A stretch of 64,000 nucleotides of DNA, taken from positions 95,122,893-95,186,892 of the forward strand of contig CM077594.1 of assembly GCA_039654915.1 (NCBI GenBank), read 5' to 3'. The DNA comes from Aquilaria yunnanensis. Taxonomy: Eukaryota; Streptophyta; Magnoliopsida; Malvales; Thymelaeaceae. Below the pieces are notes generated by a model. The model saw only the letters and a program-made list of their open reading frames with translations, did not search any database and had not been told where the DNA came from. Numbering within the stretch: the stretch's first letter is position 1; each line of letters opens with the position of its first letter. Positions 12,960-23,161 of this stretch are shown here, piece by piece. The position numbers were made by a program, and so were the translations under genes.

Positions 12960-13860
12960 TACTATTTCAGTCCATAATATTAGAAGCATATCAATTTAAC
13001 TATTAGAAAATGGTCCTTTAGCAATTGCTTGATTGGTGACAACCAAAAGTTATTGCTAATTAGTGACAGCAAAGTGTAAATCTTCACCAAAAGTCTAGCA
13101 AAGATTTAATGATGACAGACCGTCACTAAGACTAAATGGTAGTTGACATTCGCTAAATTAGTGATGATAAATTATCGCTAATTTTGTGTAGGATTTAGTG
13201 ACAACATGCCTTAGCTAAATTGTGTGGAATTGATGACATTATTAAAATGTATGTAGGATTAAGGAATGGAGAGGCTGAGCTGCTGGGGGAATTGTTGACA
13301 TAAACTAATAAAGGCCAACCGTTACAAACTAGATATGGCTGACTCTCACTAAATTAGTGAATGCCAACCGTCGCTAATTTAGTGACGGCAAAACATTACT
13401 AATTAGTGACGGTCAGCTATCGTTAAATTAGACAATCAGTCTTCACTAATTTGGTGACAACAAACCTTCGCTAAAATTCCTAAAATTAGTGACAGCAAAT
13501 CATCGCTAAGCTAAAGAAATTAATGACAACCAGCCTTCGCTATATTAGCAACAACAAGCCCTCGTTAATGTTAGCGATAGCTAGCCTTTGGTAAGCGTAG
13601 TGATACTAAGCCTTCGTTAAACTATCAACAGTAAGCTGTCACTAATACTCCAGCAACACGCCAACACCGGCAATTAAGTGACCAACAAGATTGTGAATTT
13701 CAAATGTCACTAAATAGCAACGACAACTGTCACTAACCAATTGATTGTGGGTAATTTAGATATGGACTAATTGATGGTGAGTAATTTAGATACAGACTAA
13801 TTAGTGACAGCTAGTCATCGCTAAAGACCAACTCTAAAACTATTTTTCTTAGTAATGTTA
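12960..13860. mobile_element. CACTA-like remnant with TAGTGACGG-type subterminal repeats
   Basis: Many short words of the same type as at 1100-2607 (TTAGTGACGG, CCGTCGCTAATTT, GTGACAGC) run from about 13020 to 13830. The right end read on the minus strand is CATTACTAAGAAAAATAG, a degenerate form of the CACTACTAGAAAAATG terminus of the other copy. The left end was not found. No coding capacity. Confidence 0.4.
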
Positions 13861-15155
13861 ATTTGGCCCTTCATCTTTTAAGAACTGGCATTTTTTATAC
13901 TTTTCTTAACGGATTCTATCCAAGGTTATGGAAAACATCATGTTTGCACTGATTTGACATATATAATCAATATTTCAATATGCCATGTGGGCGTAAGGAA
14001 AAACAAACAAACAATAAAAATCAGATAATAGCATAAATTAATCTTCTTGACTATTGGCAGTCTCTATATACTGCGGGTGAAATCCGTCCTTAGGTTTTGT
14101 TTTTCTTTTTGGTTTTTCCCCTTAAGCTTACCCGACAGAAGTTGCTGACTGTGTGTCAACCCAGTGCTTACATGGTGCATTTTTCATCAGTAATGGCAGT
14201 ATCCATCAAGAAAAGGACTAGCCTGAGAGGTTTTTATCTCAACCTGCTGCTCATATATGTTGGGGTGATCAATAGCACCAAACATCCCTAAACTATGATC
14301 CACACATAGTCGTTTTAAAATATGAAAATTTTCATCGCCTGTCTCGACATGTCATAGTTGCCGGACGTCAAGAGGGAGAACAAAAACAGTTTGATCATTC
14401 TTTTAATTTTATTTGTTACACCCTCAATTCTGTTTACTTGTTCAATTTAGCTCATTTTTAACAGTAGAATTGACAGAGGATGAATGGTGTAACATAAAAA
14501 TAATTCGAGGACCAATGATGCAACAATTCATAGTTTAATGACAAAACTAATATGGGTTATAGTTTAAAGATATTTAATTAGTGCCATTTACCTTCTGAAA
14601 ATTTGTGATAAGTGTAATGTAGCAAAGAAATATCAAATGCAATCAATGACAACACAGCAACAAGCACCAACTAGTGTTTCCACTTGAAAAGGTGGTGAAA
14701 ATGAAACATTTGATGTGTGTGTGAGTGTATGATAATTATGATTAGGTTTTGTAATTGTTGGTAGTCTAGCCTACCCTCAATTGGCCTCAGCATGTGATAT
14801 ATAAATAACTTTTAATTTTGAAAGAGAGGCTCCTGTCATAATTAACCTAGCCAGTTTATCCAGTTTATTACTCTCCAAGGTGCTCCTTCCATATCTAATC
14901 GTTATTACTGGTCGGCTTTTCTCTCTCTAGCTTCAATGCTTATACTTATATAGCCCTTGTTTTAGATCCATAAGGGAAAATTGAAGAGAGGGAAAATTAA
15001 AGAAAAAAGTTCTGACATTTTAGTCAAGCGTTTCTCAAATAACACCATTTAACGTGTGTGACCTAATTTTTGAGTGTGATCTTTTGCATTTTTATAGTAG
15101 TTAATTATCTTTCGATGCTAATACTCAATGCGTCTACTTTCTTAATTATGTCTTA
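13861..15155. other. intergenic sequence left of the large retrotransposon
   Basis: AT-rich; a 64-aa ORF at 14097-14291 has no recognisable family and is probably chance. Nothing else was supported. Confidence 0.4.
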
Positions 15156-15160
15156 ATATT
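15156..15160. repeat. target-site duplication ATATT (left)
   Basis: ATATT lies immediately outside the left LTR and is repeated at 39061-39065 immediately outside the right LTR. A 5-bp duplication is the normal signature of Ty3/gypsy integrase and fixes both element ends. Confidence 0.9.
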
Positions 15161-15433
15161 TGTGGCAACGTCGGGTTTTCTGGAGTCGCCACCAATCAGT
15201 TTACTTAGGTCGATTGGTCACCTAAAATATGGTCTGCGAGAGTTCGGGGGTTCGGGAGTACGGTTACGTTGAAACAACTTTGTTAAAACGCCCAAAAATT
15301 GGCACCTTAGTTGATTTTAATTTTGTTTTACTTTGCTTTTAAAAAAATTTCAGTTAATTTAGATATTTTAACTGAATTAGTCGAAAATGTGGATTTTTGG
15401 TAATTAAGTTGGATAAAATTTGATACTTCCGAA

Positions 15434-15643
15434 CCATGGACTCTGCCGAGTCATTTGGACACGGAAGATTTTTGATTCCGAACCATGGACTCTGCCGAGT
15501 CATTTGGACACGGAATTTGGTGAAATTTTAAACAATTTTATCCATATTGTAAAAATATGGATTTTTATCTTTTTATTTAATTTATTTATTTTAAAAAAAT
15601 TGATATTTTCCAAACCGTAGATCCTGCCGGATCATCCGGATAT
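15434..15643 (-). promoter_or_regulatory. LTR hairpin motifs 1-3
   Basis: Three short inverted repeats: GACTC-tgcc-GAGTC at 15439-15452 and 15488-15501, and GATCC-tgcc-GGATC at 15620-15633. Each sits in a longer conserved frame (about 36 bp, CCGAACCATG... to ...GGACACGG). Two stem positions differ between motif types with pairing kept. The same set is at 35619-35813 in the 5' LTR and in both solo LTRs. Because these lie downstream of the predicted transcription start, they would be in the RNA leader. Function unknown. Confidence 0.6.
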
Positions 15644-16000
15644 GGAAATTGATTTACTTAATCGTAATTATTTAATTCCTGAAATTAATTTTTTAAAAGG
15701 TAATGATTTTTAATACTAACTAAAAATTTGTCTTTATATTTTTACTTCTTTTTTTTTTCTTTCTTTTCTTTTCTTTTTTTTTTTTTTATCTTTTATCTTA
15801 TTTTTCTTATCTTCTTTTTTTTTTATTTCTTTTTTTATCTTTCTTTTATTTCTTTTTTTTATCTTTCTTTTATTTTTATCTGATTTTTTTCTTAATTCAT
15901 AAAAGAATTCAAAAAACAATTAATTTTTTTATTTAATAAGAAGTTAATTTAAAGGAATCAAAGAGTTTTAAAAAAAATAAAATAAAAAAAAATCTTTGAT

Positions 16001-16094
16001 CATGGTACGGGGCGTTGTTACTCAGCCAGACCCTCTTCACCAGGTGAAGCAGCTCAAAAGCGGGCACGAGACAGTTTCCAGCCAATATACCATG
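16001..16094 (-). repeat. 94-bp conserved island with inverted ends, 3' LTR copy
   Basis: Starts CATGGTA and ends TACCATG (perfect 7-bp inverted ends), GC-rich inside AT-rich surroundings, with a central perfect inverted repeat CTTCACC-a-GGTGAAG. The identical sequence occurs at 36181-36274 and at 55616-55709 in a diverged solo LTR, but is missing from the solo LTR at 41606-44504. It could be an inserted mini-element or a structured RNA segment. Confidence 0.75.
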
Positions 16095-17026
16095 AACTAA
16101 TTTTTTATAAAAATAATTATTTAATACCAGAATTTTATTTATTTACCAAAGAAAACAAAAGAGTTGAAAATAAAATCTTAATTCTCATGTATTTGATTTT
16201 TTATTTAAAAGATTAACCAAAATTAATTATTCAATAAAATAATAAAGAAAAGATTTATATAAAGAAAGTCTTGATATTTATACATATTTATTTTTTAAGC
16301 TTATTTTTTTTGATTTGATAAAAGATGAACCAAGAAAGTAATTATTTAATCAAGGTTTTTGTTTATTTAATGAAGAAAACTAAAGATTTATATGTATATT
16401 TTAAAAATAAAAGTGAAGCCTTAATATTTTATTTAATAAAAGGTGAATCAAAAAGTAAACAAAACTTTATTTATTTAATGATGAAACCGGAAATTTATAT
16501 ATATATTTCAAAAATAAAATAAAAATCTTAATATTTGTTTGTTTTATTTTTGATAAAAAAATTAAGCAAAAATGATTATTTAATAAGGAAAATAAAGGTA
16601 AAGTTTTGATATTTATATAATTTATTTTGAAAAAAGATTAAAGAAATCAAAGATTTATATGTATAAAAAGTTTTTGATATTTATATGATTTTTTTTTTAT
16701 GTTCTTTTTGTTTGCTAAAAGATTTTTATTATTACCTTTATTTGAAATCATTTGAATAAAATTTTATTTAATAAAGGAAACAAAAACAAAAAAAAATGTT
16801 ATATCTTTTTTTTATTATTTTGAAAGAAATAAGTAAAATATTAGCCCAAGAAAATTTTTACTCCTTTATTCTTTTTATTAATAAAGAAACCAAAAAAATT
16901 ATATTTTATTATTTTGCTGGATAAAGAGATAAATAAAAAATATTAGTCCAAAGTTTTTTTTTTTTTATTTTTTTAATAATAAAGGAAAATTTATTTATAT
17001 ACTTTATTTAAAAAATATTTTCCAAG

Positions 17027-17058
17027 CCATGGATCCTGGCGGATCATTTGGACATGGA
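17027..17058 (-). promoter_or_regulatory. LTR hairpin motif 4
   Basis: GATCC-tggc-GGATC at 17032-17045, nested between CCATG and CATGG. It is the fourth member of the LTR hairpin family, about 1.4 kb from the other three. The copy in the 5' LTR is at 37213-37226. Confidence 0.55.
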
Positions 17059-17369
17059 ATTTAATTTCTTTTTTATATTTCATTATTAATTATTAATTAG
17101 AAAAAAAACATCACTTTTAAAGATGTATTTAAAAAAAAAATTTGTATTTATTTATTTATTTATTTCATTATGTTTGTTTATAAAAAAAAATAATTTTTAT
17201 TAGCCTTTAGGAAATTATTCACATAAAATTCCTTTTTTTTTATCTTTTAGTTAAAAAAAAAATAAATAAAGTGGGGCTTTTTGGCCATCCACTTTAATAA
17301 CACAATAATAAAAGTTAGCACAATTAATATAGTTAGTTGTTAATAACAATAAAAAAAGTTAGTAAAGTT

Positions 17370-17770
17370 AGATTAACAATTAACAACAATAATAAAAATT
17401 AGCCAAGTTTAATTAAGTCAATTAATTAACAACAATAATAAAAGTTAGCCAAGTTTAATTAAGTTGATTAATTAACAACAATAAATAAAAGTTAGCCAAG
17501 TTTAATTAAGTTAATTAATTAACAACAATAATAAAAAGAAATTAGTCAAGTTAATTAAATTAATTAATTAACAACAATAATAAAAAGTTAGTCAAGTTAA
17601 TTAATTAATTAACAACAATAATAAAAAGTTAGTCAAGTTAATTAAATTAATTAATTAACAACAATAATAAAAAGTTAGTCAAGTTAATTAAATTAATTAA
17701 TTAACAACAATAATAAAAAGTTAGCCAAGTTAATTAAATTAATTAATTAACAACAATAATAAAAATTAAT
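17370..17770. repeat. AT-rich tandem repeat in 3' LTR, about 50-60 bp period
   Basis: About seven to eight units built from AATTAACAACAATAATAAAA, GTTAGYCAAGTT and a TAATTAAATTAATT block. The same array is at about 37551-37951 in the 5' LTR; shorter, diverged versions are in the solo LTRs (about 43490-43650 and 57040-57340). Copy number differs between family members. Confidence 0.7.
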
Positions 17771-18360
17771 TAATTGTTAACAACAATTATAAAAGTTAGT
17801 AATAATGCAAAAATTAAAAGGTTAGTAACAATAATAATATTAAAAGTTAGTTGTTAGTAAGTCAATAACAACAATAAAAAGAAGATTAGTAATAATAACA
17901 ATAATTAACAAATAAATAAACAAGTAAAAATTAAAAAGGTTAGTAATTTATTCTGCAGGAACAAAAATAAAAGGTTAGTGACCAAATTGAAAGAAATTGA
18001 AAAGATGAAGTATGGAATCAAGGTTTCACCTTTCAAAACAAGTTTTTGAATCTGAAGAACAGAGACGCGAAGGCGCGCGCGAAAGGAGGGGGAGGCAGGG
18101 GCAGCTGGCGGCGCGGCGGGGCGGCGCGGCGGCGAGGGCAGCGAGGCGGAGGGACGGCGGCGGCTGCGGGCAGCGAGGGGCACGGCGGAGAGAGAGAGAG
18201 AGAAAGAGAGAGGGAACAGCAGTGAAAAAAAAAAAATTTGGCTTTCTGGGGAAGAAGGGAAGAGGGCTGGGGCTAAGGGCTGTAATTTTCTCTTTTTTTA
18301 AAACGGAGCTCTAAGTTTTTTCTCTGATTTTCTGTGTGTTGAGCACTGAATTTGGGGGGG

Positions 18361-18368
18361 TATTTATA
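18361..18368 (-). promoter_or_regulatory. TATA box in 3' LTR
   Basis: TATAAATA on the minus strand. It is the equivalent of the 5' LTR TATA at 38542-38549; here it would drive transcription leftward out of the element into flanking DNA. Confidence 0.6.
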
Positions 18369-18880
18369 GAAGGAGCTTAGCTGAACTGTGGACGGATAAA
18401 TTAATAAAAAATATCAAACTTATCTTTTAAATTGGTAAAATGACAGTTTCAGTCCTTTACGTTACTCCAGCTCTGGATAAGCTCAGAAGCTTCTGATTTT
18501 GACAATTTTAACGTTTTCTGTCAATTTGGGCTAGAAACGTCCGTTTAGGCCCAAAATTGACGCGAAAAATTACCCAAAGCTCCTGAAACTTTCAGAATTT
18601 GTCAATTTTGTCCGAAACTTCTTAATTTTGTCATTTTTACCTCAAACTTTTAATTTTTTTGTCATTTTTTTCTGAAATTTTATTTTTATTCCAAACACAT
18701 ACATATTCGCACATATATTATTTTAAATCAAATCTTCTCAAAATAAAAATATATTTTAAACTAATTAACATAATTAAAATTTTTTAGCAATAATAATAAT
18801 AATAATAATAATTTTTTTAATTAGTTTTTTTTTTAAAAAATTTTTAAAAAAAAAACCCGGACGAAATTGGGTGTCAACAG

Positions 18881-18893
18881 CTGCCCCCCTTTG
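18881..18893 (-). other. polypurine tract (PPT)
   Basis: Read on the minus strand, GCAAAGGGGGGCAG lies directly upstream of the 3' LTR. This is the expected place and composition for the plus-strand DNA primer and supports minus-strand orientation of the element. Confidence 0.8.
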
Positions 18894-18985
18894 CATGCTT
18901 CATGGGACATGATGTATGCAAAGTAGTTACCAAATTTCGTCCGTCTTAGCTAGCCATTGAGAACCTTCTCGCCGCCTAAACTATG

Positions 18986-20612
18986 TGGTTAAGGAAAATT
19001 TTTAGAGCCTCTGCGATAAGAACTCTCCTATCGTTGAAGGGAAAATTTGATAATTTTGAGGTTAAGGGTCCTACCTTAGAACCTCGACGATAGGAACTCT
19101 CCTATCGTTTGAAGGAAAATTGTTTGAATGAGGTTAAGGGTCCTACCTTAGAACCTCGACGATAGGAACTCTCCTATCGTTTGAAGGAAAATTGTTTGAA
19201 TGAGGTTAAGGGTCCTACCTTAGAACCTCGACGATAGGAACTCTCCTATCGTTTGAAGTAAAATTGATTGTTTTTGAGGTTAAGGGCCCTACCTTAGAAC
19301 CTCGACGATAGGAACTCTCCTATCGTTTGAAAGAAAATTGTTTGAATGAGGTTAAGGGTCCTACCTTAGAACCTCGACGATAGGAACTTTCCTATCGTTT
19401 GAAGGAAAATTGATGATTTTGAGGTTAAGGGTCCTACCTTAGAACCTCGACGATAGGAACTCTCCTATCGTTTGAAGTAAAATTGATTGAATGAGGTTAA
19501 GGGTCCTACCTTAGAACCTCGACGATAGGAATTCTCCTATCGTTTGAAGGAAAATTGATGATTTTGAGGTTAAGGGCCCTACCTTAGAACCTCGACGATA
19601 GGAACTCTCCTATCGTTTGAAGGAAAATTGATGATTTTGAGGTTAAGGGTCCTACCTTAGAACCTCGACGATAGGAACTCTCCTATCGTTTGAAGGAAAA
19701 TTGATTGTTTTGAGGTTAAGGGTCCTACCTTAGAACCTTGACGATAGGAACTCTCCTATCGTTGGAAGGAAAATTGATGATTTTGAGGTTAAGGGTCCTA
19801 CCTTAGAACCTCGACAATAGGAACTCTCCTATCGTTTGAAGGAAAATTGATGATTTTGAGGTTAAGGGCCCTACCTTAGAACCTCGACGATAGGAACTCT
19901 CCTATCGTTTGAAGGAAATTGATTATTTTGAGGTTAAGGGTCCTACCTTAGAACCTCGACGATAGGAACTCTCCTATCGTTTGAAGGAAAATTGATGATT
20001 TTGAGGTTAAGGGTCCTACCTTAGAACCTCGACGACAGGAACTCTCCTATCGTTTGAAGGAAAATTGTTTGAATGAGGTTAAGGGTCCTACCTTAGAACC
20101 TCGACGACAGGAACTCTCCTATCGTTTGAAGGAAAATTGATGATTTTGAGGTTAAGGGTCCTACCTTAGAACCTCGACGATAGGAACTCTCCTATCATTT
20201 GAAGGAAAATTGATGATTTTGAGGTTAAGGGCCCTACCTTAGAACCTCGACGATAGGAACTCTCCTATCGTTTGAAGGAAAATTGATGATTTTGAGGTTA
20301 AGGGTCCTACCTTAGAACCTCGACGACAGGAACTCTCCTATCGTTTGAAGGAAAATTGTTTGAATGAGGTTAAGGGTCCTACCTTAGAACCTCGACGACA
20401 GGAACTCTCCTATCGTTTGAAGGAAAATTGATGATTTTGAGGTTAAGGGTCCTACCTTAGAACCTCGACGATAGGAACTCTCCTATCATTTGAAGGAAAA
20501 TTGATGATTTTGAGGTTAAGGGCCCTACCTTAGAACCTCGACGATAGGAACTCTCCTATCGTTTGAAGGAAAATTGATGGAATGAGGTTAAGGAAATCTC
20601 CTTGAACCTCGA
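18986..20612 (-). repeat. 3'-UTR tandem array, about 22 copies of a 73-bp two-hairpin unit
   Basis: Each unit holds two inverted repeats. One is GAGGTTAAGG...CCTTAGAACCTC, pairing GAGGT/ACCTC and TAAGG/CCTTA around a 6-nt loop. The other is ACGATAGGA-actc-TCCTATCGT, a 9-bp stem with a 4-nt loop. The edge units keep the first stem with different loops. A block of about four units near 20030-20240 is repeated near 20320-20530, showing recent higher-order duplication. Tandem repeats between the last ORF and the 3' LTR are known for Tat/Ogre elements. This is not CRISPR: there are no unique spacers. Confidence 0.88.
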
Positions 20613-21129
20613 GCGAAATTTATATGAAAGCAATTAGAATTGGAATAATTTTCTTCAAAAGTGTGAATTTGCATAATAGGCGAGTGCGAAATTTTAGACT
20701 TCGATAAAATGAGTGAATCTTGATGATGACAATATCGCTAACAAATTATGTAAAGGGAACGGATGTTTGGAATCAATATCCAAGGTTCATCTAATATTTT
20801 CTTTAGTAAATATAGATTCGCTTGAGAGATATGTCATCCAAATAAGGTTGAAGCTTAACTATCCTAAAATGTTATGCCTAGTAGACCTAATAGGATGCGT
20901 CTCAAGAGTAATAAAAATTACTCTTTACTCAGCCATTCCAACCTAAAGGCATTGTCCTATGGTTTTAATATCAGCATGGACGAGACTATCTTATAAGATA
21001 AAAAAAGAAATTCCCTGAAAGAAAAACTAAAACACGAAAGAAAATGCTGATAATAAAACTAAAGGACAAGCAAAACGGATCGGATCACTTCTTCTTCCAC
21101 AATATTTCAACAGGGTTAGTAGAGGACTA
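20613..21129 (-). other. spacer between LOG stop and the 73-bp array
   Basis: About 500 bp of element sequence without a supported gene. A 77-aa plus-strand ORF at 20713-20946 is antisense and has no recognisable family. Presumably 3' UTR of the LOG transcript and of the genomic RNA. Confidence 0.5.
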
Positions 21130-21759
21130 TTATGGGATCGAACTGTTCGGGAAAGACTGTCGCGTCCAGTCTATCTGAATCATTGCTGGATCTGGTTCAG
21201 GAACAAAAGCTTGTATTTTATCTAGCAATTCTTCAGCAGTTGTTGCGGATATTATGATTCGCCGTGCCACTCTTGATATAAAATTCTTCTGCATAGCATA
21301 ATCCATAAAAGCTATCAGACCTGTAAAGAAATTGTTAACATTTAAAAGCCCAATGGGTTTCTTATGCAAATTAAGTTGGGCCATGGAAGCAATTTGAAAG
21401 ACTTCTCCCAATGTGCCAAAACCACCTGGTAGAGCGATAAAAGCATCAGCATTTAAAAGCATTTGTAACACACGCTCTTGTAAATTTTTAACCACTAATT
21501 CTTCTCCAATCGTGCCCCCAGAAATAAATTTCAGAGGTCCAGGGATAATGCCCAGAACTTGACTTCCTCCTAGAGATGCTGCTGATGCTACACCTCCCAT
21601 TAATCCGACACTACCTCCTCCATAAACTAAATGTATTTTTCGCTCAGCTAATACTCTACCCAAATGGTTGGCTGCTTTTAAATACTCTTCATCTTTTCCT
21701 GGAAAAGCCCCAGAAAATACACAAATACTTCGGGATTTACGAGTTGGGGTTTTCTCCAT
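21130..21759 (-). CDS. LOG-type cytokinin riboside 5'-monophosphate phosphoribohydrolase carried by the retrotransposon
   Basis: LOG enzymes release active cytokinin bases from their nucleoside 5'-monophosphates in the cytosol. The ORF is open from 21819 (229 aa). I prefer the second Met at 21759 (209 aa) because it matches the usual LOG length and start, and because a TATA-like box lies between the two Mets. Numbering from the longer form, SICVFSG is at 31-37, the phosphate-binding YGGGSVGLMGG at 66-76, the catalytic-type Arg in the ERVLQM segment at 116, and the hallmark PGGFGTLGE (PGGxGTxxE, Glu139) at 131-139. Both key residues are present. Plant LOG genes normally have several introns; this copy has none, which suggests capture from a spliced transcript. 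It is clearly diverged from standard plant LOG proteins. Same sense as gag-pol, last gene before the repeat array. Expression is inferred, not shown. Confidence 0.88.
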   Translation of the reverse strand: MEKTPTRKSRSICVFSGAFPGKDEEYLKAANHLGRVLAERKIHLVYGGGSVGLMGGVASAASLGGSQVLGIIPGPLKFISGGTIGEELVVKNLQERVLQMLLNADAFIALPGGFGTLGEVFQIASMAQLNLHKKPIGLLNVNNFFTGLIAFMDYAMQKNFISRVARRIIISATTAEELLDKIQAFVPEPDPAMIQIDWTRQSFPNSSIP

Positions 21760-21791
21760 TCCTATCCTTACCCTTGTGAGAAAAGAGGATA

Positions 21792-21799
21792 TATTTATA
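21792..21799 (-). promoter_or_regulatory. TATA-like box before LOG
   Basis: CTCTATAAATATAT on the minus strand, 33 bp upstream of the ATG at 21759. The context CATCTCTATAAAT resembles CATCACTATAAAT in front of two of the zinc-finger genes. It would give a very short leader, so the exact start is uncertain. Confidence 0.45.
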
Positions 21800-21837
21800 G
21801 AGATGAAGAGATAAGGCAATAATTTTATTTTTCAAGA

Positions 21838-22345
21838 ATGGATACATTATTGCCAGCTATTCATAGTAGTCACGGGTATGACTCTGGTCAGGTATGGGTA
21901 CACTATCGTTAAAAGAGGAGGAAAATTTTCAAAATAGCTGCTAGCATGTACAGTAGTTGCGACTGTAGCTTATGTCAGGAGTAGGTACATGATTGTCGGA
22001 TGAGAAGGAAAATTTCAAAAGTGGCAGGTATATACAGTAGTCATAATTATAGCTCATGTCAGGAGTGGGTACATTATGGGAGGAAAATTTCAAAAGCGTC
22101 AGCTAGCATGTACAGTATCGTGACTATGCCTTATGTCAAGAGTGGATACATTATTGCTGAAAGAGGAGGAAAATTTCAAAAGCGACAGCTAGCACGTACA
22201 GTAATCGTGACTTTGGTTCATGTCAGGAGTGGATACATTATTACCAAAAGGGGAGGAAAATTTCAAAAGCGACAGCTAGCACGTACAGTAATCGTGACCT
22301 TGTTCCGTCTTCTACTGGCTTTGCGTCCAGTAACGGCTTCAATGC
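21838..22345 (-). repeat. 85-bp tandem repeat array between LOG and the third zinc-finger gene
   Basis: About six imperfect units on the plus strand, each with GGATACATTATTGCC, GAGGAAAATTTCAAAAGCG, CAGCTAGCACGTACAGTA and CGTGACT-type blocks, ending ATGTCAGGAGTGG. Single diverged versions of the same module lie between the zinc-finger ORFs (about 23040-23160 and 23875-23999). It is placed upstream of LOG and downstream of each small gene, so it could be promoter/enhancer, terminator or both. Confidence 0.65.
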
Positions 22346-22348
22346 TTT

Positions 22349-22912
22349 CTATGAATCAGTGATTTGCATCTCATCTAGCTTTTTCACAAACTGGCAAACA
22401 GGGTCGTTTAGGGTCAGATTCCCAAGACTGTAACGTTCTCGTTCTTTTTGGAGAATTATCCATAATCCAACAACCTCAAATTGCACTATTCCGCAAGAAT
22501 GCGCTTCAAGAACCTCTCGGATATCTTCCAGAGATTCCTTACGCAAGCCATTCTTGATGAATTTTATTCTATCATTACGATTTCTGGTGATCACTCCTGG
22601 AGAACGACATTTATTGCCGCAAATCCACCATCCACAATTGTGACAGACGCCTAGCCTCTTTGCTCTTCTCTTTTTGGCATAAACGCTTTTACCAAAGCCG
22701 GGCATACGGGGAAAGAACGCATCTGGAACTTCACCAGCCGAACGAACTTTAGCTTCGATTAGCCACCGCACATTATCAGGAATGCCTTTGTGCATAAATA
22801 GTCGGAATCGTTCACATCTAGCTTGATAAACCTTTTTAAGAACATTTATTGGGAAAGAAGGGAAATATTTTCGTAGAGCGGAAAGAGAAGGCTCCATTGA
22901 TGAATGAGGCAT
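22349..22912 (-). CDS. small basic zinc-finger protein, copy 3 (plant-virus NABP-like)
   Basis: 187 aa; the first five residues are extra relative to the other copies, so the second Met may be the true start. It has the same plan as the other two: an N-terminal LRKYFPS segment, a conserved GIPDNVRWLIEAKVR block, a strongly basic YAKKRRAKRL stretch, then a Cys cluster spaced CX2CX4CX3C, then an IKFIKNGL segment and a C-terminal LTLNDPVCQF tail. The basic stretch directly before a four-Cys cluster, followed by an F-I-x-x-G segment, resembles the cysteine-rich nucleic-acid-binding proteins of carla- and related plant viruses (Pfam Carla_C4/Viral_NABP), known as pathogenicity or silencing-related factors. 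That assignment is pattern recognition only. A TATA-like box lies about 93 bp upstream. Confidence 0.7.
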   Translation of the reverse strand: MPHSSMEPSLSALRKYFPSFPINVLKKVYQARCERFRLFMHKGIPDNVRWLIEAKVRSAGEVPDAFFPRMPGFGKSVYAKKRRAKRLGVCHNCGWWICGNKCRSPGVITRNRNDRIKFIKNGLRKESLEDIREVLEAHSCGIVQFEVVGLWIILQKERERYSLGNLTLNDPVCQFVKKLDEMQITDS

Positions 22913-23004
22913 TTAAGAGAAAAAGAAAGAAATTAGTGATTGTAGGAAATGGAAATAACTGAATTTGGGAGTTATGGAGTACCGTATCCAGAAGGAAGAA
23001 CACG

Positions 23005-23012
23005 CATTTATA
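23005..23012 (-). promoter_or_regulatory. TATA-like box of zinc-finger copy 3
   Basis: CATCACTATAAATGCGTG on the minus strand, about 93 bp upstream of the ATG at 22912. The same string precedes copy 2, so it was duplicated with the gene and conserved. Confidence 0.5.
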
Positions 23013-23161
23013 GTGATGAAAGGATAATGCGTTTATTACACTTACAGAAGTAAGTACATTATTGCCAAAAGAAAAGACAAATGACAGCTTATATGTACAG
23101 CAATCATGACTGTGGCTCTCATCTTCCACTAATTCATGTCCAGTAATGGCTTCAATGCCTT

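Larger units (their letters stand above)
15161..18879 (-). repeat. 3' LTR (left copy)
   Basis: 3719 bp, ending TGTTGACACCC at the 18879 side (LTR start in sense) and TTGCCACA at 15161. Against the 35341-39060 copy I found no substitution by eye and a single length difference in a poly-T run near 16975. The LTR contains a TATA box, an AT-rich repeat block, a GC/GA-rich block, four hairpin motifs and a 94-bp conserved island, described separately. Small ORFs inside it are not convincing genes. Confidence 0.93.

Noticed and set aside
17905..18314. Ala/Pro/Arg-rich overlapping ORFs in the LTR (both strands, repeated at 38086-38495)
   Set aside because: They are two-strand translations of a GC-rich and GA-rich block; the related solo LTRs do not keep the frames.
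18986..20612. CRISPR-like array
   Set aside because: Repeats are contiguous 73-bp units without unique spacers, inside a plant retrotransposon.
21760..21819. Upstream Met as LOG start
   Set aside because: The extra 20 residues are hydrophobic, unlike other LOG proteins, and the stretch contains the TATA-like box; the Met at 21759 is preferred but not proven.
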